This document shows positions 36,333-44,707 of a stretch of DNA of 64,000 bases, in pieces; the first letter of the stretch is position 1, and each line of letters opens with the position of its first letter. Both the position numbers and the translations under genes were made by a program. Location: positions 79,084-143,083 of the forward strand of contig CAZHEV010000002.1 of NCBI GenBank assembly GCA_964531335.1, written 5' to 3'. This stretch comes from CAZHEV01 sp964531335 [NCBI: uncultured bacterium]. GTDB taxonomy: Bacteria > Eisenbacteria > RBG-16-71-46 > CAZHEV01. The notes beneath the pieces are model-generated. The model did not search any database. It worked only from the letters and a program-made list of their open reading frames with translations, and was not told the origin of the DNA.

Positions 36333-38429
36333 ATGTCGCACTCGGTACGCGTTGATATCGGCGGCCGGACCCTGTCCATTGAAAACGGGGCCGTTGCCAG
36401 GCAAGCGGACGGAGCCGTATGGGTCCGTTACGGTGACACGGTGGTTCTGGTTGCGGCCGTCGCGGCCAGGGAACCGTCATCTCTCGATTTCTTTCCCCTG
36501 CTGATGGACTACAGGGAAAAGTCTTACGCCGCCGGACGCATCCCCGGAGGCTTTTTCAAGAGAGAAGGGCGTCCTACGGAGAAGGAGACCATAAGCGCCA
36601 GGCTGATGGACCGGCCTATACGGCCGCTCTTTCCCAAGGGATTCAAGAACGAAGTGCAGGTGGCGGCGATAGTGCTGTCCTCCGATCAGGAGAACGATTC
36701 CGATATTCTGGCCTTGATAGGCGCGAGCGCCGCGCTGAACGTCTCCGATATTCCCTTCCCAGAGCCCGTCTCGGCGGTGCGCGTGGGCAAGATAGACGGT
36801 AAGTTCAGAATCAATCCGACGTTTTCGGAGCTGGACGATAGCGTCATGGACATAATCGTCGTCGGGACCTCGGAGAGCATCGTCATGGTCGAGGGAAGCG
36901 CCAAGGAAGTGCCCGAGGCCGACCTTATGGAGGCGCTGAAGTTCACGCATGAATACATCGTACAGATAAACGAGATCCAGAACGAGCTGGTGAAGCTGGC
37001 GGGCAAGCCTAAGCGTCAGTGGGAGGCTCCTCCCGACATATCCGGCATGAAAGAGGACGTGACATCGCGGTACCTGGAGGAGATCCGCCGGGCGAACGCC
37101 GTGCCCGAAAAGGAGCGCCGGCAGGAGACCATGGTCTCCATCAAGGCGAGAGCGATCGAGGAGCTTCTCGAGAAGTATCCGGAGTCGGAGATCCTCATCG
37201 GAGATGCCGTCGAGTCCGTGGAGAAGGACGAGCTCAGGAGGCAGATCCTGGAGGAAGGCGTGAGAAGCGACGGTCGCGGCCTCGACGATATACGCAATAT
37301 CGAGTGCAAGGTCGGAGTCCTCCCCAGGACGCACGGCTCTGCTCTATTCACCAGGGGCCAGACGCAGAGCCTGGTGGTCGCTACCATGGGCACGTCCAGG
37401 GACGAGCAGCGCGTGGAGGAGCTGGAGGGCGAGAGCTGGAAGAGCTACATGCTTCATTACAACTTCCCTCCGTTCAGCGTGGGCGAGGTGAGGCCTATCA
37501 GAGGTCCCGGCCGGCGCGAGATAGGACACGGTGTCCTGGCCGAGAGGGCCATCGCCCCGGTGATACCGTCGGACGAGGTCTTTCCATATACCCTGCGCCT
37601 GGTATCGGACATACTGGAGTCGAACGGCTCTTCGTCCATGGCCACGGTCTGCGGCGGAAGCCTCGCGCTCATGGACGCCGGCGTCCCGATAAAGGCGCCC
37701 GTCGCCGGGATCGCCATGGGTTTGATCAAGGAGGCGGACAAGACGGCTATACTGACCGACATTCTCGGCATTGAGGATCACCTGGGCGATATGGACTTCA
37801 AGGTCACAGGGACCAGGGCCGGAGTGACGGCGTGGCAGATGGACGTCAAGATGGGTGGAATCGGAATCGGCTTGATGGAGCAGGCCCTGGAGAAGGCCCG
37901 CGAGGCCAGGAACAGGGTCCTCGACGAGATGGAGGCGACGATCCGCAAGCCGAGGTCGGAGATATCGCCCTACGCCCCGCGGGTTGTAGTGCTCCAGATC
38001 GACCCCGAGAAGATCAGGGACGTGATCGGTCCCGGCGGCCGGGTGATCAAGAAGATCACCGAGGAAACCGGCGCCGATATAAATATAGATGATTCCGGCG
38101 AGGTGAAAATATCCTCGCTTACGGCCTCGGGAGGCGACAGGGCCGCACAGATGGTCAGGGACCTGACGGAGGACCCGGAGATCGGCAAGGTGTATCAGGG
38201 CAAGGTCAAGAAGATAGTCAACTTCGGCGCGTTCGTTGAGATCCTTCCGAACAGGGACGGCCTGCTTCACATCTCCGAGCTGGACGTCAGGCGAGTAGCC
38301 AGAGTGGAAGACGTCGTGAAGGAGGGCGATGTTGTGCTGGTAAAGGTTGTCGGTGTTGACAGGGAGGGAAAGATAAAGCTGAGCCGGAAGGCCGCTCTCA
38401 GTACCGAGCCTTTGAAGACGCAGGGATAA
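36333..38429 (+). CDS. pnp: Polyribonucleotide nucleotidyltransferase (PNPase)
   Basis: A 698-residue 3'-5' phosphorolytic exoribonuclease. Two RNase PH domains flank a helical domain; the active half has FPPFSVGEVRPIRGPGRREI and GGSLALMDAGVPIKAPVAGI. A KH domain (IRDVIGPGGRVIKKITEETG) and an S1 domain (GKVYQGKVKKIVNFGAFVEI) end the protein. It degrades mRNA and can add tails. It follows rpsO at 65 bases with a GGAGG before the ATG. Confidence 0.96.
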   Translation: MSHSVRVDIGGRTLSIENGAVARQADGAVWVRYGDTVVLVAAVAAREPSSLDFFPLLMDYREKSYAAGRIPGGFFKREGRPTEKETISARLMDRPIRPLFPKGFKNEVQVAAIVLSSDQENDSDILALIGASAALNVSDIPFPEPVSAVRVGKIDGKFRINPTFSELDDSVMDIIVVGTSESIVMVEGSAKEVPEADLMEALKFTHEYIVQINEIQNELVKLAGKPKRQWEAPPDISGMKEDVTSRYLEEIRRANAVPEKERRQETMVSIKARAIEELLEKYPESEILIGDAVESVEKDELRRQILEEGVRSDGRGLDDIRNIECKVGVLPRTHGSALFTRGQTQSLVVATMGTSRDEQRVEELEGESWKSYMLHYNFPPFSVGEVRPIRGPGRREIGHGVLAERAIAPVIPSDEVFPYTLRLVSDILESNGSSSMATVCGGSLALMDAGVPIKAPVAGIAMGLIKEADKTAILTDILGIEDHLGDMDFKVTGTRAGVTAWQMDVKMGGIGIGLMEQALEKAREARNRVLDEMEATIRKPRSEISPYAPRVVVLQIDPEKIRDVIGPGGRVIKKITEETGADINIDDSGEVKISSLTASGGDRAAQMVRDLTEDPEIGKVYQGKVKKIVNFGAFVEILPNRDGLLHISELDVRRVARVEDVVKEGDVVLVKVVGVDREGKIKLSRKAALSTEPLKTQG

Positions 38430-38480
38430 CAGGCGTGCGGGGCATGGGCCACGCACCCGTCTCGGAGGAAGCGGCTAAAC

Positions 38481-39758
38481 ATGTACGAGACCGGCTTTCG
38501 CAAGGAGACACTGCCCGGCGGAATAGTGGTTGTCGGCGAGCCGGTGGACCACGTCAGGTCCTTCTCCGCCGGCGTTTGGATAAGAAGGGGTGCCCGCGAC
38601 GAGGGTGAGCGCGACGCGGGCATTTCGCATTTCATAGAGCACATGCTCTTCAGGGGGACCGTCCGAAGGGACGCCGCGCAGATAGCCTCGAGCCTGGAGT
38701 CGCTGGGGGGCCATCTAGACGCGTTCACGGAGAGAGAGTGCACGTGCTACTACGCCAGGGCGATGGACGAGCACTTCGATGTCGCCCTGGATGTCCTGTC
38801 CGACATAGTCTGCCGATCCGTATTCGATCCCGGACAGATAAGCAGAGAACAAAGAGTGGTGAGGGAGGAGATCAAGAACCTGGAGGACACTCCGGACGAG
38901 TTGATCCACGATGCCGCGGCCTCCGTGGTCTGGAGGAACCACCCGATGGGCTCCTCCATCCTGGGCAGGATGGATACGGTGTCGTCCTTTACCCAGGCGG
39001 ATCTACGGGCCGCCTTCGCCGAGAGATACGTTCCCTCCAACGTCGTCGTGTCGGCTTCGGGCCGCTTCGAGTTCGACAGGTTGGTCGATCTTGTCGGCTC
39101 CGGTTTCGGTCTGCCTGCCGGGGACGGCCGCCCCAGGGCGGACGACGTGCCCGACTACGCCAGAAACGACATGGTGCAGGAGCGGCCGCTGTCGCAGCAG
39201 TACATATGCATGTGCAAGCGGGGATTGGGCTACGAGGATCCGCGAAGGTACGACCTGCGTCTTCTCAACACCGCGTTCGGAGAAGGCATGAGCTCGCGGC
39301 TTTTCCAGAGGGTCAGAGAGCAGGCCGGGCTCGCTTACGCCGTCTACAGCTATGTGGAATCGTACAGGCGAACCGGGCTGTTCTGCATCTTCATGGGAGT
39401 CGCCGCCGAGAAAGCCTCCTCGTGTATGGAGATGGTAAGGGAAGAGCTGCGGGAGCTGGCGGCCGCCGGGTTGTCCGCGGAAGAGCTTGATTCCGCGAAG
39501 GCGCAGCTCAAAAGCGGCCTGAGTCTCAGCCTGGAGAGCATGGGCTCGCGAATGAGCCGGATAGCAAGGAGCGAGATATACTACGGACGGGAGCTTCCTC
39601 TCGACGAGATAATCCACAACATAGACGCCTGCACATTGGACAGCGTTACGGAGACCGCCAGGCGGCTTGGCCTGGGTGAAGACGATTTCTCGATCGTGGC
39701 GCTCGGCCCCGCGCCCGCCGCCGGCATGGGAATCGGCGCCGCACCTGGCATTCCTTGA
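38481..39758 (+). CDS. M16 family zinc metallopeptidase
   Basis: A 425-residue pitrilysin-family peptidase. The inverted zinc motif H-x-x-E-H is His50-Glu53-His54 in ISHFIEHMLFRGT, and the second-shell glutamate lies in REEIKNLEDTPDEL. The R/Y pair of the C-terminal half is in GMSSRLFQRVREQAGLAYAV. The length is that of the single-chain processing-peptidase type often found after pnp (YmxG-like). It probably acts on short or unfolded peptides; location and substrate are not visible. No signal peptide is seen. Confidence 0.88.
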   Translation: MYETGFRKETLPGGIVVVGEPVDHVRSFSAGVWIRRGARDEGERDAGISHFIEHMLFRGTVRRDAAQIASSLESLGGHLDAFTERECTCYYARAMDEHFDVALDVLSDIVCRSVFDPGQISREQRVVREEIKNLEDTPDELIHDAAASVVWRNHPMGSSILGRMDTVSSFTQADLRAAFAERYVPSNVVVSASGRFEFDRLVDLVGSGFGLPAGDGRPRADDVPDYARNDMVQERPLSQQYICMCKRGLGYEDPRRYDLRLLNTAFGEGMSSRLFQRVREQAGLAYAVYSYVESYRRTGLFCIFMGVAAEKASSCMEMVREELRELAAAGLSAEELDSAKAQLKSGLSLSLESMGSRMSRIARSEIYYGRELPLDEIIHNIDACTLDSVTETARRLGLGEDDFSIVALGPAPAAGMGIGAAPGIP

Positions 39759-39871
39759 TCCCCGCTTGCAACATATAGCACTGCTTATCTCTTACGGCAC
39801 AACCGCTTGTAGTTGGGTGCTTTGCCCCAACCATGTCGGCCGAAGTCCATGCGCGCCGCCACGGGGAGCCC

Positions 39872-39902
39872 GTCTCCGCCGGCTTTCCGGACCGGCGGGG
39901 AC
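39872..39902. terminator. Strong hairpin after the M16 peptidase gene
   Basis: GTCTCCGCCGG (39872-39882) pairs with CCGGCGGGGAC (39892-39902) over 11 bp with one G-U pair and a 9-base loop. A smaller stem, GTTGGG/CCCAAC, lies at 39812-39831. No T-run follows, so termination is inferred from position between the rimP-to-M16 cluster and the next promoter. Confidence 0.45.
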
Positions 39903-39952
39903 GTGCGCAACGTCACCTCACGCTCCGCGGTCCGGCAGTCGCCGTTCCCGCG

Positions 39953-39981
39953 TTGACAAATGCGCCTGGAAGTGTTAGAAT
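39953..39981 (+). promoter_or_regulatory. Strong predicted sigma70 promoter for the secreted HYR-repeat gene
   Basis: TTGACA (39953-39958), exactly 17 bases, TAGAAT (39976-39981). The start would be near 39988, giving a leader of about 230 bases before the ATG at 40220. The gap 39759-40219 otherwise holds the hairpins noted nearby and no gene I can support. Confidence 0.7.
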
Positions 39982-40219
39982 ACTTTACGTTAGAGCGTTG
40001 GGGGATCTGCGACATCAAGCTGCACGGCCTCTCGATCCGCGTGTGCCTCGCTTTGTCTCAAGCGCCGCCGGGTGGATCGATATAGCTATTATTAGTCTTT
40101 TCGGAGCTGAATGGTCCTATTGAGAACCGGAGGGGTTCCATCTCGCATCCGGGCCGCAAGGCGATGCGTCATGATGTATATCGCATACCTTAGAGCATGA
40201 GTGAGGAGGCGTCAAAACA

Positions 40220-42403
40220 ATGGTGTATCAATGGACACGTTCGAGGGCTGCTCTAGTCGCCGCGGCGGCGCTTGCGTTGGCGGTCACCGCCGCGTCGATC
40301 TCGGACGCGGAAGGGGCGCCGGGCGGCAAGGCGGTGATCGAAGGCTCCGACGAAGAGCCTCCGGTCCTGATATGCCCTCCGGACACCATCGTCGAGTGCG
40401 ATACGGAGCCCGGGATCTTCGGGTATCCGGAGGTCTACGACAACTGCGATCCGGATCCCGCCGTCGAGTACAGGGACGAGATCGAAATAGGCAGCAGGTG
40501 TCCCCAGGACAGGTTGATCCGAAGGACTTGGATAGCAAGGGACGCCGCCGGCAATGTGTCGGCCTGCATGCAGAGGATCGCGTTCATCGACACGACGCCG
40601 CCCGTCATAACGGCGCCCGACACCGTGGATATAGATTGCGTCGTAGGCATCCCCGGTCGCTACGAGGACGACATCCAGGCCGCGGACAACTGCGGGGAGG
40701 CGGTTCTGGTATGGGTCAGGGACATCCGCCCGGGCGGGTTCGACTCGGGTGGATCCGGTCCGTTCGAGCTTTCCGCGGTCGAGACGGAGGCCGACGAGTC
40801 CTTGCCTCTCGAGCCTCTGCCGTGCGGGGCCAATTCGGAAAAGCCTTACTGCATCCAGTACGCGGGCCGGGTCTACAAGGCGGTCGACGAGTGCTGCAAC
40901 GAGGCCGAGCACTTGATCGTTTATAAGGTATTCGACAAGACGCCGCCTGAGATTCAGTGCCCCGAGGGGGGCGTCGTCAGTTGCGCGAGCGAGATACCCG
41001 AGCCGGACGTCAGCGTCGTGACGGCCTCCGATATCTGCCACGAGGTACGTGTAACCCACTTGGGCGACGAAAGCGACGGCCGGTCCTGTCCGGAGACGAT
41101 AACCCGCACCTATCAGGCTATGGACGAGTGCTGCAACGTCTCGCAGTGCACCCAGGTCTTCGTGATAGACGACCAGGTGCCGCCGGTCATCGCCTGCCCC
41201 GGTTCGATCCACGTCGAGTGCGGCGGCGAGATCCCCCCGCCCGACATCGGCCTTGTCGAGGCCGAGGACAACTGCGGGGGACCGGTGTTCATAGAGCACG
41301 TGAGCGACATCGCCCTCCAGGCCGGCAAGAACCTGCGCCTCGCCACCATGGATGGGCAACTGGGGGTGCCCGAGAACGGGATTATTCGCACCTACCGGGC
41401 GACGGACGAGTGCGGCAACCCATCGGAGTGCACTCAGATCATAACCATCGAGCCCTGCGACCAGCCGTGCACGTTCTCCATGTGGGACTGGGGCGCGTGC
41501 TGTCCCGAGGACGAGGCGCAGAACCCGCAGTCCACGTATCCGGCCTGCGTGAGAGACCGCTACTTCCAGCAGATCTTCCCGGACGGCGTTTCGATAGGCG
41601 ACACTGCGGGAGTCTATGAGGGAGACCCGGGCTACTTCGCGGCCCTGTGGACGAGCAGCCAGGCGGTGCAGGATTTCCTGCCCGCGTTCGGCACTCCGGG
41701 GCCTTTGACCGGGGACTTGGTCGATCCGGTATGGACCGAAGCGGGCGCCCTGGCCGGCCACATTCTCACGTTGAGACTCAACAGGGAGTACTCGCACGCG
41801 GGCGTGTTCGCGGAGCTGTGTTTCACGGACGTGGTGGTGCCTTTAGGCGACTACGTCATCCCTCAGACCTGCGGCGTGTTCGCGGGGCTTACCGTGGACG
41901 AGTTCCTGGCCATTGGAGATCAAGTCATCGCGGGCAACCTGGGGGTGCTCGATTTCTACGGAGCGAGCCCTCTCGACGTCAAGGTGACCGCGCAGTGCCT
42001 GAACTACGAGCTCAGCGGCTGCGTGCCCGACTGCGGGGTTTCCTCGGTGGCCGAGACCTACGATGTGGAAGGGCTGGGGAACGGCCTGTCGGTCGCCGGG
42101 GAGTCCGGTCTCGGGTCCGCACCGGTCCGCTTCATCGTGTACCAGAGCTTCCCCAACCCCTTCGGCACGCGCGCCAACATCAGGTTCGGCCTGCCCGCCG
42201 AAGGCCTGGTGACCATGGAGGTGTTCAACGCCACAGGTCGCAGGATAGCCGTGGTGATGAACGAGCGCAGGCCGCCCGGCTTCCACACCGTTACGTGGAA
42301 CGGGCGCGACGATAGAGGATACATGGTTCCGTCCGGAGTGTATTTCTACCGGGTCAAGTCCGGCGGACACTCGGACGTCAAGAAGATGATTCTGTCCAGA
42401 TAG
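40220..42403 (+). CDS. Secreted Cys-rich HYR-like repeat protein with T9SS/FlgD-type C-terminal domain
   Basis: A 727-residue protein. A signal peptide (AALVAAAALALAVTAAS) is followed by four HYR/Ig-like repeats, each opening with PPVI- or PPEIxCP-type sequence and holding D-N-C or D-E-C motifs (for example PPVIACPGSIHVECGGEIPP). A unique domain of about 180 residues follows, then a C-terminal domain of about 85 residues with FPNPFGTRANIRFGLP, VFNATGRRIAVV, WNGRDDRGYMVPSGVYFYRV and a final KKMILSR. That tail is the Por-type sorting/FlgD-like pattern used by T9SS cargo. Many paired cysteines suggest disulphides outside the cell. The ligand is unknown. Confidence 0.75.
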   Translation: MVYQWTRSRAALVAAAALALAVTAASISDAEGAPGGKAVIEGSDEEPPVLICPPDTIVECDTEPGIFGYPEVYDNCDPDPAVEYRDEIEIGSRCPQDRLIRRTWIARDAAGNVSACMQRIAFIDTTPPVITAPDTVDIDCVVGIPGRYEDDIQAADNCGEAVLVWVRDIRPGGFDSGGSGPFELSAVETEADESLPLEPLPCGANSEKPYCIQYAGRVYKAVDECCNEAEHLIVYKVFDKTPPEIQCPEGGVVSCASEIPEPDVSVVTASDICHEVRVTHLGDESDGRSCPETITRTYQAMDECCNVSQCTQVFVIDDQVPPVIACPGSIHVECGGEIPPPDIGLVEAEDNCGGPVFIEHVSDIALQAGKNLRLATMDGQLGVPENGIIRTYRATDECGNPSECTQIITIEPCDQPCTFSMWDWGACCPEDEAQNPQSTYPACVRDRYFQQIFPDGVSIGDTAGVYEGDPGYFAALWTSSQAVQDFLPAFGTPGPLTGDLVDPVWTEAGALAGHILTLRLNREYSHAGVFAELCFTDVVVPLGDYVIPQTCGVFAGLTVDEFLAIGDQVIAGNLGVLDFYGASPLDVKVTAQCLNYELSGCVPDCGVSSVAETYDVEGLGNGLSVAGESGLGSAPVRFIVYQSFPNPFGTRANIRFGLPAEGLVTMEVFNATGRRIAVVMNERRPPGFHTVTWNGRDDRGYMVPSGVYFYRVKSGGHSDVKKMILSR

Positions 42404-42485
42404 TATCATATGACCCTGCGATCGCATCGTACCGTCTCTTGGTGTTAGTGGAGTGCATTAGGCGGGGGACAGCCCAATCACGCTT

Positions 42486-42520
42486 GCGGCGCCCGCGGGG
42501 GATCGACCCGCGGGCGTCGC
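42486..42520. terminator. 14-bp bidirectional hairpin between convergent genes
   Basis: GCGGCGCCCGCGGG (42486-42499) pairs with CCCGCGGGCGTCGC (42507-42520), 14 bp with one G-U, loop of 7. It abuts the stop codon of the minus-strand gene at 42521 and lies 83 bases after the stop of the plus-strand gene. It has no T-run on either side. Confidence 0.65.
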
Positions 42521-44533
42521 TCATTGCGAGCCCTGGGGCGTCACTCGATACACGTCCGCTTTCTCGCCGGAGTAGCGCGGGGACAGGTAAGGCGAGCTTT
42601 CAAAAGAGGTAAACTCCTCTGGTGTGAAGTCCTCGTGCCTTACGACCACGTAGACGTGGTCCCCGAAGCCCGCAAGCTCGCGGGCTTCATCGGCCGTAAG
42701 GCCGGGTTTCGAATACACCCTGTCGCGCAGCTCCTTGCGGCGTTCCATCTCGTCCCTGTCGTAGCCCCATTGGTCGGCGTAGGACTCCTGCCCCCAGATC
42801 AGCCTCCTCGGCCCCAGCACCACCAGCTTCACCCTGTCCTTGTTCTCGAGGAACACGGCCTCGCGCGGCGTGTTCTCCCTTATCCACTCGTACAGTCCCG
42901 TGCGTTCGGGCAACAGGCCCTCGGGCGCCGGGTCCGCCACGTAGGCCGCGTACAAGAGAGCCGCGTTGGGGGCTATGGCGACAGCGCAGAAGACGGAGAG
43001 CAGGGCCCGCCTGCCCACCGTCGCTCCTCTTCGACAGATGGACACCAGGCTCCAGCCGGCCAGGGGGGCGAGGGGCAGATAGGCGAAGTAGGGGGGCTTG
43101 TCGTACTTGTTGGGGCCGGGGAGGTCTATGCACAAGGCCACGATAAGGGCCGCCGCCGCGAGAAGTCCGTAGAAGTACCGCGGCTGACCCCGCTCCTTGA
43201 GAAACCGCGCGACCCAGGGTGCGCCGAGCAGAATCGCCGCCGCGCAGGAGATCAGGACGGCCGCTGTCTTCAATGGCGAAACGCTGAACGGTACGAGCTG
43301 CTCCGACTCCTTGGCGCCGGCCACGGACAGTATGTACGGCGCGGACAACGCCCCCACGGCCATCATCCACAGGATGTAAGCGACGGCGCGCCTTCTGTGC
43401 GATCGCGACGTCAAGGCAAGGGCCACAAGGGCTATACCCGCCGTCCCGGCGGCGGCCACCCCGGCCGGCGTGTGGAAAAGGACCGCCCCGGCCAGGGCCA
43501 AGGAAGCGGCGACCGCGTCCGAGCGCCCGGAGAGCGCGATATATCTGTACAGGAACAGGAAGAAGGCCACGCTCAAGGCGAGGCCGAGAGAGAACGCCGT
43601 GGCCACTATGAACTTGTCCAGTAGAAAAGGCTGGCTCCTGGCCACCGAGACGAAAGCCCTCATGGTCTCGGCGTCCAGCGGGAAGATCGAAAACTGCTGA
43701 GTGATCTCCTGCCAACCCCTGATCTCCCCGACGGCGGCCTTCGCGACCTTTATCGGGAGAAAGGCCCAGAAGAGACAGTTCATGCCCACCAGCACGAAGA
43801 CGGAGGACAGCAATGACCCCCCTTTCGTCCCGCCAAGAGTCCGCGCCAGCGCCGAGGTGGCGATGACCAACGCTGCCAGCGCCTGGAGGTTGACAATCGC
43901 CATGGTCCAGGAGGCGTCGAGACCCGTGGCCTTCGACAATGCGGCCACATAGACGTGGTATAGCCACATGTATTGGAGTCCCATACCGCTGAAATAAGGA
44001 TCGGTGGGAGGAAGGCCGAAGGCGTTTATCTCGCTTACCACGGCGCTGTGAAACCACGCGTCGGATTTCATCCGGGAGGCCTCGCCCAGAAGTGGAAACA
44101 CAGCGAGCAAAGCGACCGCGACGGCGGCGATGAGCCATGTCCGCCCGGCGATTCCGCCGGCCTCCGAGGGCGGGGCCGCGGTGGAGACCTCAGAGCGGCT
44201 CGCGGCGGGGGAGAGCGAGGCCACCGCGAGGCCCGCGAAAACAAGGGACGCCGCCCGCGCCGCCGATTCGGTATCGAGACCAACCAGCATGGCCGCTGTC
44301 ACCACTACCGCGGCCAGGAGGGGGCTCAAGCCCACGGCCGTGAGCTGGGTCTCCATGTCCAACCGCCCCGACCTCAGGAGCAACCCCAGAGCCAGCCCCG
44401 GCAGCACCGCGAGGCAGGCGTAACCGGCCGCTCCCGCGATCGCGGCCGGAACGGGCGCCCACCAAGCTATAGCGTAAAGGAGCCAGCACGCGGCGTACGC
44501 GGACGCGAGCGATAATCGCAGGGGTTGATTCAA
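42521..44533 (-). CDS. Polytopic membrane protein, GT-C glycosyltransferase-like
   Basis: A 670-residue protein with about 12-14 membrane segments and a soluble C-terminal part of about 120 residues. After a first hydrophobic block, the loop SDAWFHSAVVSEINAFGLPP followed by TDPYF resembles the acidic first-loop motif of GT-C enzymes (D-x-W-x-H, then PPTDP). I do not recognise a named family. GT-C proteins use polyprenyl-linked sugars at the membrane. The start is TTG at 44533, supported by GGAGGAA about 6 bases upstream on the minus strand. It is divergent from another GT-C-like gene. Confidence 0.6.
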   Translation of the reverse strand: MNQPLRLSLASAYAACWLLYAIAWWAPVPAAIAGAAGYACLAVLPGLALGLLLRSGRLDMETQLTAVGLSPLLAAVVVTAAMLVGLDTESAARAASLVFAGLAVASLSPAASRSEVSTAAPPSEAGGIAGRTWLIAAVAVALLAVFPLLGEASRMKSDAWFHSAVVSEINAFGLPPTDPYFSGMGLQYMWLYHVYVAALSKATGLDASWTMAIVNLQALAALVIATSALARTLGGTKGGSLLSSVFVLVGMNCLFWAFLPIKVAKAAVGEIRGWQEITQQFSIFPLDAETMRAFVSVARSQPFLLDKFIVATAFSLGLALSVAFFLFLYRYIALSGRSDAVAASLALAGAVLFHTPAGVAAAGTAGIALVALALTSRSHRRRAVAYILWMMAVGALSAPYILSVAGAKESEQLVPFSVSPLKTAAVLISCAAAILLGAPWVARFLKERGQPRYFYGLLAAAALIVALCIDLPGPNKYDKPPYFAYLPLAPLAGWSLVSICRRGATVGRRALLSVFCAVAIAPNAALLYAAYVADPAPEGLLPERTGLYEWIRENTPREAVFLENKDRVKLVVLGPRRLIWGQESYADQWGYDRDEMERRKELRDRVYSKPGLTADEARELAGFGDHVYVVVRHEDFTPEEFTSFESSPYLSPRYSGEKADVYRVTPQGSQ

Positions 44534-44597
44534 GACGATTCCTCCGTGTCGACGCTTTCCCGGGGCGGGCCCGGTTCCGTAGAGGCTAACGTTTTCC

Positions 44598-44626
44598 TTG
44601 ATCGGCGTCTACCGCCTTCGTATCAT
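44598..44626 (+). promoter_or_regulatory. Predicted promoter for the GT39-like gene
   Basis: TTGATC (44598-44603), 17 bases, TATCAT (44621-44626). The start would be near 44633, about 75 bases before the ATG at 44708, within the 174-base divergent gap. Confidence 0.5.
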
Positions 44627-44707
44627 CGCCGGTGTCGTCCGCGACGGCGGCGGGATCTGCGAACGGCCCCGCGCCGTTCCGTTCAGTCCTCACCCCCCGG
44701 AGCCGCG

